64,000 nucleotides of DNA from positions 62,001 through 126,000 of the forward strand of contig NZ_KB906267.1 in assembly GCF_000381265.1 (NCBI RefSeq), written 5' to 3'. Within the stretch, counting starts at the first letter, position 1. Every line of letters starts with the position of its first letter. Source of the stretch: Curvibacter lanceolatus ATCC 14669 (GTDB lineage Bacteria > Pseudomonadota > Gammaproteobacteria > Burkholderiales > Burkholderiaceae_C). Position numbers and translations under genes: made by a program. The notes under the pieces are model-generated. The model did no database searches and had not been told where the DNA came from. It saw nothing but the letters and a program-made list of their open reading frames with translations. Below, in pieces: positions 46,484-55,340 of the stretch.

Positions 46484-49092
46484 GGGGCAGGCCGGGCCAG
46501 CCCAGCGCCGGTCACCACCAGGTACACCCGCTCGCCTTCACGGGCGGTCTGCATGGACGACGCCACGTGCAGGGGGTCTTCGGCCGGCGAGAACACCACC
46601 ATCATCTCCGGCAGGGCCGCCGCCCGATCGCCGCGCTGCATCTCAGGGTCCAGCACCTCGACCTGGTAGCCCTTGGCACGCAGCATCTGGGTCACGGCCA
46701 CCACCGGCGCGTCGCGATCATCCACCAGCAGCATGCGCTTGGTGGATTCACGCCGACGCAACAGGCCATCGATCTCGGGCAGCAGCACCTCCATGTTGAT
46801 CGGTTTGGACAGGTAGCTGTCGGCCCCCACGGCACGGCCGCGGGCCCGGTCGTCCACGATGCTCAGAATGACGATGGGAATCTTGTTGGCCTCGGGGGTG
46901 GAGCGCAGCACGGCCGCCACCTCGAAGCCGCTCATGCCGGGCATCATCACGTCGAGCAGGATCAGATCGGGCGGCGACTGCTTCACCTGCTGAATGGCCT
47001 GAACACCATCAGCGGCCTCGCGCACCAGATAGCCCACGGCCTCCAGCTCCAGCCGCAGCAAGGCGCGGATGTTGGTCTCGTCGTCCACCACCAGAATGGT
47101 TCGCGGGTGTCCGCTCAAAGCTGTCAGGGCCACAGCAGGCGCGGTGTCGGTGCCCACCACGGCACCCTCGGCCACGGCCTGTTCGGGCAGGGGCAGCGCA
47201 AAGCAGAAGGTGCTGCCCTGGCCGACCTGGCTCTCCACCCAGATCTCGCCACGGTGGTGTTCGATCACCTGCTTGCAGATGGCCAGGCCCAGGCCGGTGC
47301 CGCGCGGCTTGTCGGTCAGCGTGTTGCCCACCTGGCGGAAGCGTTCGAACAGCTGCTGCTGATCGAACTCGCTGATGCCGCAGCCTTGATCGGCCACCGC
47401 CACCGTGAGGCGACCGCCCTCCAGCCGCGCCCAGCAATGCACCTCACCCTGTTCGGTGAACTTGGCGGCATTGGACAGCAGGTTGATGATCACCTGCAGC
47501 AGGCGGTCTGGATCGCCCCGCAGCAAGGGCAAGGGGTGCTGAACCTCCAGCTTCAGGGGCAGCTCGCGCGGCTGGTAGATGGCGGCGGTGGCGTCCACCG
47601 CACGCTGCAGCAAGGCCCCCATGTCCACCGGTTCATCGCGCCACTCGATCTTGCCGGCTTCGATCTTGGTCAGGTCGAGCACATCGTTGATCAGGTTGGT
47701 CAGCCGTTCGCCCTCGGACACGATGATGTCGAGCTGCGACTGGATCTTCTCCACCACCGAGATCGTCTTCGTGTCCTGTGGGTTCAGCGCCGGCAGCACG
47801 CTGCGCTGGAACTGCTTGCGGATCACCTTGGCAAAGCCCAGCACCGAGGTGAGTGGGGTGCGCAGCTCGTGCGACACGTTGGCGATGAAATCGGTCTTCA
47901 TGCGCGACACCTCCACCTCATGGGTGATGTCGCGAAAGGTGATGACCAGACCTTGCGAGCCCGCCTGGGGCCCAGCGCTGTCCTTGCCCAGCACCGTGGC
48001 CACGACCCGCGCCACCCGGCTGTCCAGCACGGCCACCTCGGCCGTCAGCGACAGCGCCACGCGCTGCCCGTCCAGGGCTTTGGCCACAAAGTCACCCACC
48101 TCGTCGCCCAACACCGCACGCACAGGCATGCCCGGCAAGGGTTGGCCACCGCCCGCCTCCTCATCTAGCCGGTACAAGGCCAGCAAGGCCGGGTTGAGCT
48201 GGGTGATGCGGCCCTGGCCATCGGTCACCAGCAAGCCATCGCCCATGTTGTCGAGCACGGCCGTCACCTTGCGCAACATGGCTTGCATGGCCTCGGCGCG
48301 CTGGCGTGCCATCGCGATGCGGGCCGAGGCCACCAGAAACGCCAAGCCACCCAGCAGCAGCAACAAGGTCAGCAGGCCCACGACCGTGGCCAGGGCGGTC
48401 GGGTCGGTGAACCCGGTCGCCTCAGTGCCCGCGCCCGCGCCGGGCAAAAAATACGCCCCCGCCATGGCCGTGTAGTGCATCGCCGAAATGGCCAGCCCCA
48501 GCACCCCACCGCCCACCAGCGAGCCCAGAAATGGATGGCGCCCCAGGCGCGTACCGAGCAGGCGCTGGCGCAGCCACAGCGCCCCGATGGCCAGCAACAC
48601 CGCCGCCACGATCGACAACAGGAACAGCCGGCTGTCATAACGCAACGCCCCGTCCAGACGCATGGCGGCCATGCCCAGGTAGTGCATCAGGCCCACCCCG
48701 GCGCCCATCACGGTGCCGGCCAGCAACAAGGTGGCCAGGCCGGCTCGGTCACGCGCAGCGAAATGTAAGGCCACCGCAGCCGCGGCCACCCCGGGCAGCA
48801 CCGACAGTGCCGTCAACCAGGGCTCGTACTGGATGCCGCAATCGATGCGCAAGGCGGTCATGCCGATGAAGTGCATGGCCCAAGTGCCCAGGCCCAGCAT
48901 CAGGGCCCCCAAGGCAATCCAGCGCGGGCGGTGGGTCTTGTGGTTGGCCATTTCCAGCGCGCAGCTGGCCGCAAAGACGGCCAGCAGCACCGAAACCAGC
49001 ACCTGGGTGGGCTGGTAGTGCATGTCGTAAGCCCCCAAGGCCTCGTCGGACGAGTGAATGAAGACCAGGGGCAAGGCAGTGGACAGGTTCAT
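46480..49092 (-). CDS. MHYT-domain hybrid histidine kinase
   Basis: An 870-residue membrane hybrid kinase. The seven-helix MHYT sensor holds three Met-His motifs (MHFIGM at 73-78, MHYLGM at 136-141, MHYTAM at 205-210), a module proposed to sense O2, CO or NO through a metal. A PAS domain follows (about 265-385), then HisKA with His408 in VSHELRTPLTS, HATPase with ADQGCGIS and [11 protein letters not shown], and a receiver with Asp714 in LILLDVMMPGM. About 80 further residues (LLVDDRDAPVVAVTQMLRAKGY) look like a truncated second receiver lacking its Asp and Lys. The true ATG is 49092, overlapping the preceding stop by 4 bases; the frame is open 237 codons upstream by chance. Confidence 0.94.
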   Translation of the reverse strand: MNLSTALPLVFIHSSDEALGAYDMHYQPTQVLVSVLLAVFAASCALEMANHKTHRPRWIALGALMLGLGTWAMHFIGMTALRIDCGIQYEPWLTALSVLPGVAAAAVALHFAARDRAGLATLLLAGTVMGAGVGLMHYLGMAAMRLDGALRYDSRLFLLSIVAAVLLAIGALWLRQRLLGTRLGRHPFLGSLVGGGVLGLAISAMHYTAMAGAYFLPGAGAGTEATGFTDPTALATVVGLLTLLLLLGGLAFLVASARIAMARQRAEAMQAMLRKVTAVLDNMGDGLLVTDGQGRITQLNPALLALYRLDEEAGGGQPLPGMPVRAVLGDEVGDFVAKALDGQRVALSLTAEVAVLDSRVARVVATVLGKDSAGPQAGSQGLVITFRDITHEVEVSRMKTDFIANVSHELRTPLTSVLGFAKVIRKQFQRSVLPALNPQDTKTISVVEKIQSQLDIIVSEGERLTNLINDVLDLTKIEAGKIEWRDEPVDMGALLQRAVDATAAIYQPRELPLKLEVQHPLPLLRGDPDRLLQVIINLLSNAAKFTEQGEVHCWARLEGGRLTVAVADQGCGISEFDQQQLFERFRQVGNTLTDKPRGTGLGLAICKQVIEHHRGEIWVESQVGQGSTFCFALPLPEQAVAEGAVVGTDTAPAVALTALSGHPRTILVVDDETNIRALLRLELEAVGYLVREAADGVQAIQQVKQSPPDLILLDVMMPGMSGFEVAAVLRSTPEANKIPIVILSIVDDRARGRAVGADSYLSKPINMEVLLPEIDGLLRRRESTKRMLLVDDRDAPVVAVTQMLRAKGYQVEVLDPEMQRGDRAAALPEMMVVFSPAEDPLHVASSMQTAREGERVYLVVTGAGLARPAP

Positions 49093-50495
49093 GAGATGCC
49101 TTCGGTAGGAAGCAGAACGGGGGCACCGAGTCCCACACGGGAAGACGGCGCGGCAGACGATGCCTGAGGGTCCAGCGGCAACTGCAGCACAAAGCAGGCG
49201 CCACCCTGCTCGCGGTTGTGCGCCGTCAGCTGGCCTGCGTGCCGATGCACGATGCCCCAGCTGATGGACAGGCCCAGGCCCATGCCCTGGCCCACCGCCT
49301 GGGTGGTGAAGAAGGGGTCGAAAATGCGGCCCAGGTGCTCGGCGGCAATGCCGGGCCCGCTGTCCTCGAAGCGCAGCTCGACGCGCGACTCGTCCAGCCG
49401 GCGCGTGGCGATGCGGATGCAGCCACGGCCCTGCATGGCCTGCACCGCATTGGTCAGCAAGTTCATGAACACCTGGTGCATCTGCGGGGCGATGCACTTG
49501 ACCAGCGGCAGTTCGGGCGCCAGATCCAGCTGCACCTCGCAACCCGGCGGGCGCTGGCCAGCCATCAAACGCAAGGTGGCGTGCAGGCCTTCGTGCAGAT
49601 CGACCCAGGCCCAATCCTCTCGGCCGAAACGCGAAAAGTTCTTCAGGTCGGCCACGATGCGGCTCACGCGGTCCAGGCCTTCGCGGCTTTCGTCCAGCAC
49701 CTGCACCAGGTCCTCGCGCAGATAGGGCAGGTCTTTGTCCTGGCACAGGCGCTGGTAATCGGCCACGGCGGCCCCGGCGGGCCCGGCCCCGGCCTGCCGG
49801 CACACGGCATCACCGGCCTGCACCACGGCCATCACATCCTCGAAATAGGTCTTGAGCGTGCCCAGGTTGGAGCGCACAAAACTGATGGGGTTGTTGATCT
49901 CATGCGCCACACCGGCGGCGAACTGCCCCAGCGAAGCCATTTTTTCGGACTGCAGCAGCTGCAATTGCGCCTGCTCCAGCCGCTGGTTGAGCTCGCGCTG
50001 ATGCGCCAGGGCCTCGGACAGGCTTTGCGTGCGCTGCTGCACGGCCACTTCCAGGCTGTCGTTGCGCAGTTGCAGCTCGTCGCGGCCCTGCTTGAGCTCC
50101 AATTGGGTGCGCACTCTGGCCAGCAGGATCGGCGATCGAAGGGGCTTGGTCAGGTAATCCACCGCACCCAGGGTGAGCCCGACGCGCTCGTCGTTCTCCT
50201 CGGTCATGGCGGTCACGAAGATCACCGGAATCTCGCAGGTGGCAGGCTGGGCGCGCAGGCGGCGCAGCACTTCGTAGCCATCCATGTCGGGCATCATGAT
50301 GTCAAGCAGGATCAGGTCGGGCCTGGGGTCGGCCGCGGCCAGCGCCAAGGCCTGGGCACCGGAATCGGCCTCCAGCAAGTGGTAATCCGGGCTCAGCAGG
50401 CCCCGCAACAGGATCAGATTGACGCGCTGATCGTCCACCAGCAAAACCACCGGGGCGGCAGGTCGAGTCGCAGGCTCACAGGGGATCGAGGTCAT
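49089..50495 (-). CDS. Receiver-linked sensor histidine kinase
   Basis: A 468-residue soluble protein with an N-terminal receiver (Asp65 in LILLDIMMPDM, DYLTKP) followed by a coiled coil (residues 130-185) and a kinase core of the HisKA type with His198 in AAGVAHEINNPISFV. The HATPase has LLTNAVQAM, FEDSGPGIA and GQGMGLGLSISWG. This order (receiver first) suggests that its kinase is controlled by phosphorylation from another kinase, possibly the large convergent one. ATG at 50495 follows GGAGA. It is the first gene of the four-gene minus-strand run. Confidence 0.94.
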   Translation of the reverse strand: MTSIPCEPATRPAAPVVLLVDDQRVNLILLRGLLSPDYHLLEADSGAQALALAAADPRPDLILLDIMMPDMDGYEVLRRLRAQPATCEIPVIFVTAMTEENDERVGLTLGAVDYLTKPLRSPILLARVRTQLELKQGRDELQLRNDSLEVAVQQRTQSLSEALAHQRELNQRLEQAQLQLLQSEKMASLGQFAAGVAHEINNPISFVRSNLGTLKTYFEDVMAVVQAGDAVCRQAGAGPAGAAVADYQRLCQDKDLPYLREDLVQVLDESREGLDRVSRIVADLKNFSRFGREDWAWVDLHEGLHATLRLMAGQRPPGCEVQLDLAPELPLVKCIAPQMHQVFMNLLTNAVQAMQGRGCIRIATRRLDESRVELRFEDSGPGIAAEHLGRIFDPFFTTQAVGQGMGLGLSISWGIVHRHAGQLTAHNREQGGACFVLQLPLDPQASSAAPSSRVGLGAPVLLPTEGIS

Positions 50496-50670
50496 CAAGG
50501 TCTCCGTGGGCTGGCAGCCCAGGGCCAGCAAATGCGCAGGGTCGTTTGAAGCGCCTCACACCCCATTGGCGTGGCATCCTCAAATGATCAGATCAAATGA
50601 ATACGCTCATCAAAGAACGCATTTCACGGCCCCGTTTATACCTCGGAAATACTTTTTTACCACATTAAAA

Positions 50671-50704
50671 CCGCATAAATAATTTTGAAATATCATTTAT
50701 GCGG
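50671..50704 (-). terminator. Perfect inverted repeat after the stator-like operon, probable terminator
   Basis: CCGCATAAAT and ATTTATGCGG form a perfect 10-base inverted repeat with a 14-base loop, 22 bases past the DUF2894 stop. On the minus strand the second arm is followed by TTTTAATG. The AT-rich stem is weaker than usual, so a regulator-binding site for the downstream kinase is an alternative reading. Confidence 0.5.
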
Positions 50705-50725
50705 ATTCAAAGGCGCCCCCCTGGA

Positions 50726-51418
50726 TCAGGCGCGCTTGGCTCGTCGCGGCCCCGACGCGGGCTTGCTCTTGCCTTTGCCCTTCACCGGGGCGGGCTTCTG
50801 GCTGGCCTGATCCAGCCACAGCAAGGTGTCCACATGCGTTACAAAGCGGCGCAGGTAGTCAGGCGACAGGCCCCGCATCAGGTCGAGCGAGCGCAGCAGC
50901 AAGGCATGCGAATTGAGCGGGCCGGCGTTCTCAGGCTTGCGCCCCAACGCTTCGGTGACGCGGGTTTCGGCCCGCAGGCGGGACCAGCCTTCGCGAAACC
51001 GGGTCACGCTCTTCATCTCAGGCCGGCCCGCCGGGCTGCGCACGGGGGCGGACGCGGCCTCCTCGCCATCGAGCACCGGTGCGGGCGCGCTGGCTTCACG
51101 CAGCAGGCGGTTCAACTCGGCCAGCATCGCCGCGGCTGCGGGGTGCGCCGGGGCATGGCCGGCGTCGGGCGCGCTTGCCGCCGTCAGGGACGGGGCCCGG
51201 GCCTGCTCGAAACGGTCCAGCGCCTGGCCCAGGCGCAGCTGCAAGCGGGCCTGCAAGGGCCCATAGTGGGCCGCGGCCTGTTGTGCCAGGCGCTCCAGAT
51301 AGGCCAGCCCGATCGGGTCGGCCTCGGCCGCCCCGGCCTCGCGCAAGCCCTGCAAGCGGGCCAGGGCTTGAGCCAGTTCGTCTGCAGGTGCCGGAGCGGG
51401 AACCATGGGCACACTCAC
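50726..51418 (-). CDS. DUF2894 family protein
   Basis: A 230-residue, Ala-rich soluble protein. The recognisable family part is residues ~130-215 (EMKSVTRFREGWSRLRAETRVTEALG, ENAGPLNSHALLLRSLDLM, SPDYLRRFVTHVDTLLWLDQ), followed by a basic tail (KGKGKSKPASGPRRAKRA) that could bind nucleic acid or membrane phospholipid. I assign DUF2894 from this pattern and its operon; the family has no known function that I can recall. Its ATG overlaps the OmpA-domain gene stop by 4 bases, and it is the last gene of the four-gene operon. Confidence 0.85.
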   Translation of the reverse strand: MSVPMVPAPAPADELAQALARLQGLREAGAAEADPIGLAYLERLAQQAAAHYGPLQARLQLRLGQALDRFEQARAPSLTAASAPDAGHAPAHPAAAAMLAELNRLLREASAPAPVLDGEEAASAPVRSPAGRPEMKSVTRFREGWSRLRAETRVTEALGRKPENAGPLNSHALLLRSLDLMRGLSPDYLRRFVTHVDTLLWLDQASQKPAPVKGKGKSKPASGPRRAKRA

Positions 51419-52074
51419 GAGCGATTGTGGCGAGCGTCCGCCGTCGGGGCCGACTTGGGCACCGGTGCCATCTCGACGCGCCGGTTCAGCACCCGGCCCG
51501 CCTCGCTGGCGTTCGAGGCCACCGGCTGCTCGGCACCGAACGCGGCGGCAAAGGTCAGCGACGAGGGCATGCCCTCCTCCACCAGCGCGCGGGTGACGGT
51601 CAGGGCGCGCTGGGCCGACAGCTCCAGGTTGTCGGCAAAGCGGCGGTTGCCTTCCTGGATCGGGCGGTCATCGGTGAAGCCGCTGACCATCAGCATCTCA
51701 TCGCGCTCGGCCAGGTACACCTTGAGCGGCTGCACCAGGCTCTTGAGCAGGGCCCGGCCTTCGGGGCGCAGCTGGTCCGAGTTGAACGGAAACAGCACGC
51801 TGCCGCTGATGCCGATGCGCCCGTTGTTCAGCGTCACCCGGCCCGAGGCCAGGGGGCCAGCCAGGGCTTTTTCGAGCGTCATGCGGCGCTGCTCCTCGAC
51901 CTGGCGCTTTTGCACCTCAAGCTGCAGGTGGTCCACCAGGTCCATCTGCACCACCAGCACGCCCAGCAGCACCAGCACAAAGGCGCCCAACAGGCCCGTC
52001 ATCAGGTCGCCGAACACGGCCCACACCGGGGCGGTCTGCTCCAGGCCTTCGTCCATCTCCTCGAGCTGGCTCAT
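51415..52074 (-). CDS. MotB-like OmpA-domain protein with proton-channel aspartate
   Basis: A 219-residue protein with one N-terminal membrane helix and a periplasmic OmpA-like domain. The membrane segment VFGDLMTGLLGAFVLVLLGV mirrors MotB (ADFMTAMMAFFLVMWL), and Asp23 sits exactly at the position of MotB's proton-binding Asp32. The OmpA domain (about residues 85-205) has FPFNSDQLRPEG, GFTDDRPI, LSAQRA and NRRVEM, including the Asp and Arg that bind peptidoglycan. It would be the anchored partner of the preceding MotA-like gene product. The stop of that gene and this ATG overlap by one base (TGATG). Confidence 0.9.
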   Translation of the reverse strand: MSQLEEMDEGLEQTAPVWAVFGDLMTGLLGAFVLVLLGVLVVQMDLVDHLQLEVQKRQVEEQRRMTLEKALAGPLASGRVTLNNGRIGISGSVLFPFNSDQLRPEGRALLKSLVQPLKVYLAERDEMLMVSGFTDDRPIQEGNRRFADNLELSAQRALTVTRALVEEGMPSSLTFAAAFGAEQPVASNASEAGRVLNRRVEMAPVPKSAPTADARHNRS

Positions 52075-55000
52075 CAGGCGCTCCCGAGCGCCGCGGCCTG
52101 GGCCTGAGCCCCGGCCTGCAGGCGCCGCAGGTCGTCAACAATGCCGCGCTGCGCGCTGATGCTCAGGTCGATCACCTCGCGCGCCTGGGCCACGTAGTAG
52201 GCCAGTTGCTCGTCGCTGCGCGCCATCGACTGGGTGATGGCGGTCTCGACGCGTTGCAGGCCTTCGGCCAGCTTCTCGTTGCTGCTGCTGAACAGCTGCA
52301 CCCCCTGGTGGAAGGCCTCGCCCAGGCTGGACAGCTCGATCGCCCCGCCGCGCAGGTGCACGGCCAGATCTTCGGCCCGCACGGCATGGCTGCTCAGGGT
52401 CTCGGTGAACTGCTGGCCGGCCTGGCCCAGCGTGCCCAGCGCCTGGCCCAGCAGGGCCTGCACGCTGTCGCGCTGCTCGGCCGAGGCCTGCTCCAGGCTC
52501 AGCAACAGCTGGTTCAGGCGTTCCATCAGGCCGCTGCGCTCTTGCAGGGCCAGTTGATCGCGCTGGTCCAGGGCGCCCATCTGCTCGCGCACCTGGGCCA
52601 GCAGCGCGGTGGCGGCCTGCGGCACCTCGGCGGCGCTTTGCATCAGGCGGGCCATCGGGGCCTCCAGGGTCTGGCCCAGGGTGGCCAGCTGGCTGGCCAG
52701 GGCCGCCTGCAGATCGCCCAGGCGCTGCACCGCGGCGTCGCCGCGGCGCGCTTCGTCGTCGCGCAAGGCGCCCAGCTCCTGGCGCCACAGCGCCGCCAGT
52801 TGGTCCATGCGTTCGCCCTGCTGCTGCAGCCAGCGCTCTTCGGCGGCGCTGCGGGCCAGGCTCAGTTCGTCCTGGCGGGCCACCAGGGCCGTCATGTCGG
52901 CCAGGGTGCGGCGCGCCTGCTCGGCACTGCGCTCGCCCAGCTCGCCCGCGGTCTTCTCCAGGGTCTGGCACAACTGCTGCTGGCCGACCAAGGCCTGCTC
53001 GCCCACGCGCTGCCACTCGGCCTGCAAAGTGCCGGCCATGCTGCCCAGGGCCTGCGACCAGGCGGCCAGGCGTTGTCGGTCTGCGGCCTCTTGCTCGGCC
53101 TGGGAGCGGATCTCGGCCTCGGAACGGGCCTGCGCCAACGCATCCAGGCGGCTCAGCAGGCGGCTGGTCTCGGCCAGGGTCTGGCGGGCTTGCTCGGCAC
53201 TGCGTTCGGCGATGGTGGCCGCCGTCTGCTCCAGCGTGTGGCTCAGGGCCTGTTGCTGCGCCAGGGCTTGTTCGCCCACACGCTGCCATTCGCCCTGCAG
53301 GCTTTGCGCCACCGAGCCCAGGGCCTGTCCCCAGGCCTCCAGCCGCTGCCGGTCAGCCGCCACCTGCTCGGCCTGGGCCTGGGCTTCGGCATCAAGCCGG
53401 GCCTGGGCCAGCTGTTCGAAGCGGGCCACCAGCTGCTCCAGGTCGGCCCGGGTGCGGGCGGACTGTTCGGCGCTGCGCTCGCCGATGGCGGCCGCCGTCT
53501 GCTCCAAGGTGTGGCTCAGGGCCTGCTGCTGCGCCAGGGCCTGTTCGCCCACGCGTTGCCATTCGCCTTGCAGGCTTTGCGCCACCGAGCCCAGGGCCTG
53601 GCCCCAGGCCTCCAGCCGCTGCCGGTCGGCCGCCACCTGCTCGGCCTGGGCCTGCGCTTCGGCATCGAGGCGCGACTGGGCCAGCTGTTCAAAGCGGGCC
53701 ACCAGTTGCTCCAGGTCGGCCCGGGTGCGGGCGGCCTGCTCGGCGCTGCGCTCGCCGATGGCAGCGGCCGTCTGCTCTAAGGTGTGGCTCAGGGCCTGTT
53801 GCTGCGCCAGGGCTTGTTCGCCCACACGCTGCCACTCGCCCTGCAGGCTTTGCGCCACCGAGCCCAGGGCCTGGCCCCAGGCCTCCAGCCGCTGCCGGTC
53901 GGCCGCCACCTGCTCGGCCTGGGCCTGGGCTTCGGCATCGAGCCGGGCCTGGGCCAGTTGTTCAAAGCGGGCCACCACCTGGTCCAGATCGCTGCGGATG
54001 CGGCTGGCCTGCTCGGCATGGCGCCCATCCAGGCGGGTGGCAGTGCTCTCCAGGGTGCTGCAGACCGCTTGCTGCTGGGCCAGTTGCTGGGCCCCCAGTT
54101 GCCGCCACTCGGCCTGCAAGGCCTGGGTCATGCCGTCCAGGCCCTGGGCCCAGGCCTGCAGGCGCTGTTGGTCGGCCTGGGTCTGTTCGCCGCGCGACTG
54201 GCGCAGGGCCTCGTGCACGCCGTCGACCAGGCCCAACGAGCGCTGCTCGAAAGAGGCGGTGAAGGCATTCAGGCTCTGGTCCAGCCCCTGCATCAATTGG
54301 GCGCCGGTCTGGGCCTGCTGCTGCAAGGCCTGCTGCCAGTGGGCGGCCACCTGGCCCACGGTGGCACTGAACTGCGCCGACAGGCCCTCGGCCTGCTGTT
54401 GCGCCACCTCGCCCAGGCGCTGGTGCAGTTGCCCGGCCTGCTGCGCGATGTCGGCCATGGCGGCCTGCACCACGGGCTGGATGCTTTCGCCCGCCGCCCG
54501 GGCGCCGGCGCTCAGGCTGTCCTGCAGCGAGCGGCCCACGGCCTGGGCCAGGTCGGTGTAGGCCGTGCCGGCCTGGCGGTGGAACTGGTCCTGCCGCTCC
54601 AGCAGTTGCTCGTTCAGGCGCTCGCTGCGCTGCTCGAGTTGCTCCATCAAGGCCTGCAGGCGATCGGCCACCACGGGCAGCGCCTGGGATTGGCCTTGCA
54701 AGGCCTTGTAGGTCTGCTCGCGCTGGTGGCTGAGCGAGAAGGGGCGCAGCACATCGGCCACCCGGCTGTCCAACAGGCGCGACACCTGCAGGCGCTCGCG
54801 CCGGCTCAGGGCGGCCAGCAGGCCCAGCATGGCCGAAGCCGCCACGCCGGCCACCGAGGTGCCAAACGACAGGCCCAGGCCCTTGATGGGCGCGGCCAGG
54901 GCGCTGCGGATGGCCTGCAGGTCGGTCGAGCCCTCCAGGGCGAACACGGCCCCCTTGAAGGTGATCACCATGCCCAAAAAGGTGCCCAGCATGCCCAGCA

Positions 55001-55340
55001 TCACCAGCAACCCAACCAGGTAGGGCGTGAGGGCCAGGCCCGGCAAGGCGGCGCGTTCGCCCTCCACCCGCAGGCGCACGGCCTGGCGCAAAGCCAGCGG
55101 CAGCTGTTGCAGCCAGCCGGCCAGCTCGGCCGGGGCCTGGCTCAGGCCCGCCAGCGCCTCTTGCAGCGCCTGCGTGGCGGCCCTGAAGCGGCGGATCTCC
55201 AAGGCACCCAACAGGTACACCGCGGCGATCACGCCGGTCATCAACAAAGCCACCCAGCTCGACCCGACAAAACCCCAGGCCACCCAGCCCACGCTCAACA
55301 GCCCCGTGACAAAGGCCAACGCAAAAACAAACCTGTTCAT
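52074..55340 (-). CDS. DUF802 family protein: MotA/TolQ-like channel with a very long coiled-coil tail
   Basis: A 1088-residue inner-membrane protein. Four predicted helices lie in the first ~180 residues: FVFALAFVTGLLSVGWVAWG, SSWVALLMTGVIAAVYLLGAL, YLVGLLVMLGMLGTFLGMVI and GLGLSFGTSVAGVAASAMLG. The last two resemble the pore helices of MotA/TolQ/ExbB (GxLGTxxG, and a small-residue-rich helix with polar Thr/Ser). The remaining ~900 residues are a Gln/Ala/Glu/Leu-rich cytoplasmic coiled coil, including three near-identical 91-residue repeats. The gene overlaps its neighbours by 4 bases upstream and one downstream. The combination suggests a proton-driven stator whose tail reaches deep into the cytoplasm. 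The DUF802 assignment is from memory of this operon. Confidence 0.88.
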   Translation of the reverse strand: MNRFVFALAFVTGLLSVGWVAWGFVGSSWVALLMTGVIAAVYLLGALEIRRFRAATQALQEALAGLSQAPAELAGWLQQLPLALRQAVRLRVEGERAALPGLALTPYLVGLLVMLGMLGTFLGMVITFKGAVFALEGSTDLQAIRSALAAPIKGLGLSFGTSVAGVAASAMLGLLAALSRRERLQVSRLLDSRVADVLRPFSLSHQREQTYKALQGQSQALPVVADRLQALMEQLEQRSERLNEQLLERQDQFHRQAGTAYTDLAQAVGRSLQDSLSAGARAAGESIQPVVQAAMADIAQQAGQLHQRLGEVAQQQAEGLSAQFSATVGQVAAHWQQALQQQAQTGAQLMQGLDQSLNAFTASFEQRSLGLVDGVHEALRQSRGEQTQADQQRLQAWAQGLDGMTQALQAEWRQLGAQQLAQQQAVCSTLESTATRLDGRHAEQASRIRSDLDQVVARFEQLAQARLDAEAQAQAEQVAADRQRLEAWGQALGSVAQSLQGEWQRVGEQALAQQQALSHTLEQTAAAIGERSAEQAARTRADLEQLVARFEQLAQSRLDAEAQAQAEQVAADRQRLEAWGQALGSVAQSLQGEWQRVGEQALAQQQALSHTLEQTAAAIGERSAEQSARTRADLEQLVARFEQLAQARLDAEAQAQAEQVAADRQRLEAWGQALGSVAQSLQGEWQRVGEQALAQQQALSHTLEQTAATIAERSAEQARQTLAETSRLLSRLDALAQARSEAEIRSQAEQEAADRQRLAAWSQALGSMAGTLQAEWQRVGEQALVGQQQLCQTLEKTAGELGERSAEQARRTLADMTALVARQDELSLARSAAEERWLQQQGERMDQLAALWRQELGALRDDEARRGDAAVQRLGDLQAALASQLATLGQTLEAPMARLMQSAAEVPQAATALLAQVREQMGALDQRDQLALQERSGLMERLNQLLLSLEQASAEQRDSVQALLGQALGTLGQAGQQFTETLSSHAVRAEDLAVHLRGGAIELSSLGEAFHQGVQLFSSSNEKLAEGLQRVETAITQSMARSDEQLAYYVAQAREVIDLSISAQRGIVDDLRRLQAGAQAQAAALGSA
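53200..53985 (-). repeat. Tandem repeat of 273 bases within the DUF802 coding sequence
   Basis: Nearly three copies with a period of exactly 273 bases; the marker TCCAGCCGCTGCC on the plus strand starts at 53338, 53611 and 53884. Each copy codes for 91 residues of coiled coil, beginning near ARFEQLAQARLDAEAQ. More diverged copies flank it on both sides (about 53,065 and 54,157). Boundaries are approximate. Confidence 0.9.

Noticed and set aside
53200-53985. CRISPR-like periodicity
   Set aside because: The period is 273 bases, repeats are coding and nearly contiguous, and there are no short palindromic repeats with unique spacers.
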